Origin: UBA11986 sp963734955
GTDB taxonomy: Bacteria; Bacteroidota; Ignavibacteria; UBA10030; UBA6906
Assembly: GCA_963734955.1 (NCBI GenBank)
Contig: CAVTJO010000011.1
Coordinates: 434,001-498,000 of the forward strand
Direction of reading: 5' to 3'
Length of the DNA stretch: 64,000 nucleotides
The first letter of the stretch is position 1. The number at the start of each line of letters is the position of its first letter. A program made the position numbers and the translations under genes. Shown here in pieces: positions 61,591 through 64,000 of the stretch. The notes beneath the pieces are model-generated. The model saw nothing but the letters and a program-made list of their open reading frames with translations, did not search any database and was not told where the DNA came from.

Positions 61591-63098
61591 TCCTCAACAA
61601 CCAGCCTCGTGCTGAAGACCTCTTCAAACATCGCTGACTTGTTCGCAAGCGCCCACTTCTCAAGCAACATATCGCCGTCGCCTTTCAGCTTAAGGTGGAA
61701 TTTTGGCTTCTTATACTGCACCTCCAGATCTGCAACCTTCGAAGCATGCTCGTTGTCCATGGCGTCGGCGAGACGGAGCAAGGCCGCCAGCTTTGACACG
61801 ATCACCCGGTCCTTTGACGACAACACCCTGTATCCGTCGTGAGCAACCTTCGGGAGACTCTTCCTGTGGTAGCGGGCAACATTCGCGACGATTGCCATTT
61901 GCGATTGGTTCAATCCGATCACAGGTGTTGCAGTCAGCAGGTACTGTGTGTGCTTGTGGTGGTCATTCATATTGATGAAATTGCCGATGTCGTGGAGGAG
62001 GGCGGCAACTTCGAGCAGTAACCGGTACTCAAGGTTCAGGTTATGAAGAGCCTTGGTTTCATCAAACAGCTTCACGGCATATTTTGCAACGACGGTGCCA
62101 TGCTGTTCGTCGAACATGTACTTCCGACCGATCTGTAATGCCGACGAAAAGACCTGGTCGCGATACGCATGTTTCTTCTCCCCGTAGAGCTCCTGCACCA
62201 TGTCGACGAGGAGTCCGTCTTTCAAGCCGACATTGGGTATCAGCACCTCTTCAACGTCGGCGAGCTTGACAATCTTCTGCAGTACAACCGACGCAGGGAC
62301 AATCACGTCGGCACGGTCAGGCCTTAGTTTCAACTCCTGAATACGCTCCTCATACGTCATGCCCTGGAGCTTCTTCACAAGCGAATCGATCTCATCTTTC
62401 GAAATCACGTCGCTGCGATCCTTGTTGTACAGGTTGCTGCGCAACTGGCCCAACGACTCGATGTTCCCGCCCGTCCCCACACATACTTCAATTTTCCTGT
62501 TGCCGATCTCCTTCTTGATGCGTTTCTGGGCTGCGTCCACATACTCCCGCACAAGCTGGTTGAACTGCCGTTCACCGTGTTTCTTCTCCTCAAGCACCTG
62601 AAGCAAACGCACAGCACCCATTCTGAAACTCTCTGTCGAGAGGATCTGCCCGTCTTCAACCAGACTGATCTCCGCGCTACCACCCCCGATATCCACCAGC
62701 ATGCCGAGCTTGTTCTTCAGATTTACCTTTTCAGAAACCCCAAGATGGATGAGTCTGGCTTCTTCCTCCGCGCCGATCACAGTGATTTCAATGCCGGATG
62801 CCTGGACAACCCTGTCCAGGAATAGTTCACGGTTCAATGCTTCGCGCGTGGCACTCGTAGCGACGGCCCTCGTCCATTTGGCTGCATGACTCTCGATCGT
62901 CTGCTTAAAGCGAGCAAGCGCATCGCACGCACGCTCGATCGTCTCCTCGGCGATACTCCCTTTCTTGAAGACCTCCTGTCCAAGACGCACCGGCTCGCGC
63001 ACGTTTTCCAGAACTGTAACCTTCCGGTCACCGTCCACCGAGCCGATAACAAGACGGATTGCATTGGAACCAACATCAATGGCAGCTAAAACAGGCAT
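61587..63098 (-). CDS. ppx: Exopolyphosphatase / pppGpp phosphatase (Ppx/GppA)
   Basis: 503 residues: ASKHA fold N-terminal half (about 1-300) with 'AIDVGSNAIRLVIG', 'ATSATREALNRE', 'GMLVDIGGGSAEISLV' and 'GTGGNIESLGQL', then an HD-type C-terminal domain (about 305-500) with 'LLHDIGNFINMNDHHKHTQYLL' and 'RLADAMDNEH'. This long form cleaves terminal phosphates from polyphosphate and/or pppGpp. First gene of ppx-CHAD-sixA. A TATATTTAC box (63142-63134, minus strand) lies about 36 bases before the start and may belong to the promoter. Confidence 0.93.
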   Translation of the reverse strand: MPVLAAIDVGSNAIRLVIGSVDGDRKVTVLENVREPVRLGQEVFKKGSIAEETIERACDALARFKQTIESHAAKWTRAVATSATREALNRELFLDRVVQASGIEITVIGAEEEARLIHLGVSEKVNLKNKLGMLVDIGGGSAEISLVEDGQILSTESFRMGAVRLLQVLEEKKHGERQFNQLVREYVDAAQKRIKKEIGNRKIEVCVGTGGNIESLGQLRSNLYNKDRSDVISKDEIDSLVKKLQGMTYEERIQELKLRPDRADVIVPASVVLQKIVKLADVEEVLIPNVGLKDGLLVDMVQELYGEKKHAYRDQVFSSALQIGRKYMFDEQHGTVVAKYAVKLFDETKALHNLNLEYRLLLEVAALLHDIGNFINMNDHHKHTQYLLTATPVIGLNQSQMAIVANVARYHRKSLPKVAHDGYRVLSSKDRVIVSKLAALLRLADAMDNEHASKVADLEVQYKKPKFHLKLKGDGDMLLEKWALANKSAMFEEVFSTRLVVEE

Positions 63099-63218
63099 TG
63101 CGCTTTATACGAGATTGGTCTTCAGGCTTGGAGGTAAATATAGAAAGAAGGGGACACTATTCAAACGATCGCCGGGAACGCCGCCCCGAAAAGGCATGAA
63201 ATCGATTCGATGGACTAC

Positions 63219-64000
63219 TCAACCCCCTATCTGACTCATCGTCCGTTCGGGACGAACAAACCCCGGACGATTGATGAGGTGGCCTTCTTCCTTTGACCGC
63301 ACCGCTGCGATGAGCGCGTCCGCAATCCCATCATCTGATTCGCCGCCACGCATCATCGATCGAAGGTCGGTCTCGTGTAATGAAAAGAGACACGTCCGGA
63401 ATTTCCCGTCGGAAGTCAGCCGCACGCGATCACAGTCCGTACAAAACGGCTGGCTCACCGAGCTGATGAAACCGACCTCCCCCTTCCCGTCTACAAACAT
63501 GTACCGTTCAGCAGGGGCATTCCTCTCCATTTGCGGAACCGGGAACAGCTGGTATCGTTTTTGAATGGTCTCGATTACTTCCGGCGTCGTCACCACCTTG
63601 TCAATCCTCCATCCATCATCCTTTCCAATCGGCATGAACTCGATGAACCTGACAATCAGCGGACGAGTCAGCGCGAGCTCTGCGAACTTCAGGATTTCGC
63701 CATCATTGACACCCCGGATGAGAACAATATTGAGCTTGACTGGTGTGAGGCCAACCCGTTCGGCCTCTTCAATTCCGGCCCAGACCTGTGCGAAGTAGTC
63801 ACGACGCGACATTTCGGCAAACACCTTTGGGTCAAGCGAGTCCAGGCTGACGTTTATGCGATTCAACCCAGCCTCGTGAAGTCTGCCAGCGTGCTCTTTC
63901 AGGAAATAGCCATTCGTTGTAAGAGCGATGTCGTCGATACCGTTGACACGCCGGATCATTTGGACAAGCAGTTGAAGATCCTTCCGCATCAGGGGCTCGC
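63219..64000 (-). CDS. moaA: GTP 3',8-cyclase MoaA, N-terminus beyond window edge
   Basis: About 260 codons of the C-terminal part of MoaA, first enzyme of molybdenum cofactor synthesis. Visible are the end of the 'GEPL' radical-SAM motif at the window edge, 'LTTNGYFL', 'RINVSLDSLDP', 'KLNIVLIRGVNDGEI', 'IRFIEFMP'-like 'VRFIEFMPIG', the second cluster's Cys in 'FCTDCDRVRLTSDGKFRTCLF', and the C-terminal 'MSQIGG' tail that is catalytically needed. The N-terminal CxxxCxxC cluster lies outside the window. Confidence 0.96.
   Translation of the reverse strand, partial: EPLMRKDLQLLVQMIRRVNGIDDIALTTNGYFLKEHAGRLHEAGLNRINVSLDSLDPKVFAEMSRRDYFAQVWAGIEEAERVGLTPVKLNIVLIRGVNDGEILKFAELALTRPLIVRFIEFMPIGKDDGWRIDKVVTTPEVIETIQKRYQLFPVPQMERNAPAERYMFVDGKGEVGFISSVSQPFCTDCDRVRLTSDGKFRTCLFSLHETDLRSMMRGGESDDGIADALIAAVRSKEEGHLINRPGFVRPERTMSQIGG

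Overview
The window looks like a chromosomal segment of a Gram-negative bacterium of the Bacteroidota/Chlorobiota group, most likely Ignavibacteria-like. The evidence is five exported proteins ending in a type IX secretion sorting domain with the 'NYPNPFNPxT' signature, a complete Bat (moxR-DUF58-batABCDE) operon, a GldA/GldF/GldG-like ABC set, and many c-type cytochromes. Base composition appears even (slightly above 50% GC by eye). I see no insertion sequence, prophage, CRISPR array, tRNA or rRNA. Taxonomy is inference.

Layout. 1-6.6 kb: a long minus-strand operon: universal stress protein, lone receiver, TonB-like protein, two small Cys-rich proteins, ferredoxin, Acg-type nitroreductase, Cys/Met-type PLP lyase, 4Fe-4S subunit and the alpha subunit of a 2-oxoacid:ferredoxin oxidoreductase (cut by the window edge). 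6.8-9.7 kb: an NtrC-type two-component pair. 9.8-11.2 kb: frameshifted sulfurtransferase plus sufE. 11.2-14.9 kb: a DUF1028 T9SS cargo and ppk1. 14.9-26.6 kb: the highlight, an eight-ORF minus-strand operon for an apparent trans-envelope electron conduit: a multi-histidine membrane protein (cytochrome b-like), a membrane TPR protein, three multiheme c-cytochromes with 20, about 51 and about 21 CxxCH motifs, a 46-codon small ORF, a beta-barrel protein, and a membrane-anchored ferredoxin/flavin oxidoreductase. 26.9-34.2 kb: secreted beta-propeller and other T9SS proteins and a small exported protein. 34.4-36.0 kb: Tat leader ORF and amidase. 36.3-40.6 kb: ABC transporter with GldG-like and DUF4340 proteins. 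40.6-44.9 kb: a tryptophan-rich DUF6600-like protein, a DksA/TraR zinc finger and a fused E1 2-oxoacid dehydrogenase. 45.1-53.5 kb: the Bat operon. 53.7-60.0 kb: a T9SS carboxypeptidase-regulatory-like protein and a propeller-type sensor kinase/LuxR regulator pair. 60.0-63.1 kb: sixA, CHAD and ppx. 63.2-64.0 kb: 3' part of moaA.

How it fits together. The cytochrome operon could carry electrons from NAD(P)H or ferredoxin and quinol through the periplasm to the cell surface. A 16-bp 7-2-7 inverted repeat occurs both upstream of this operon and between the LuxR-type regulator and its neighbouring T9SS gene, hinting at a common regulator. Polyphosphate metabolism is represented twice (ppk1; ppx with a CHAD protein).

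Several genes carry single-base frameshifts (sulfurtransferase, BNR propeller with two, a Bat-operon gene, DUF6600 protein, perhaps the amidase). So many in housekeeping-like genes suggests indel errors in the assembly as much as real gene decay.
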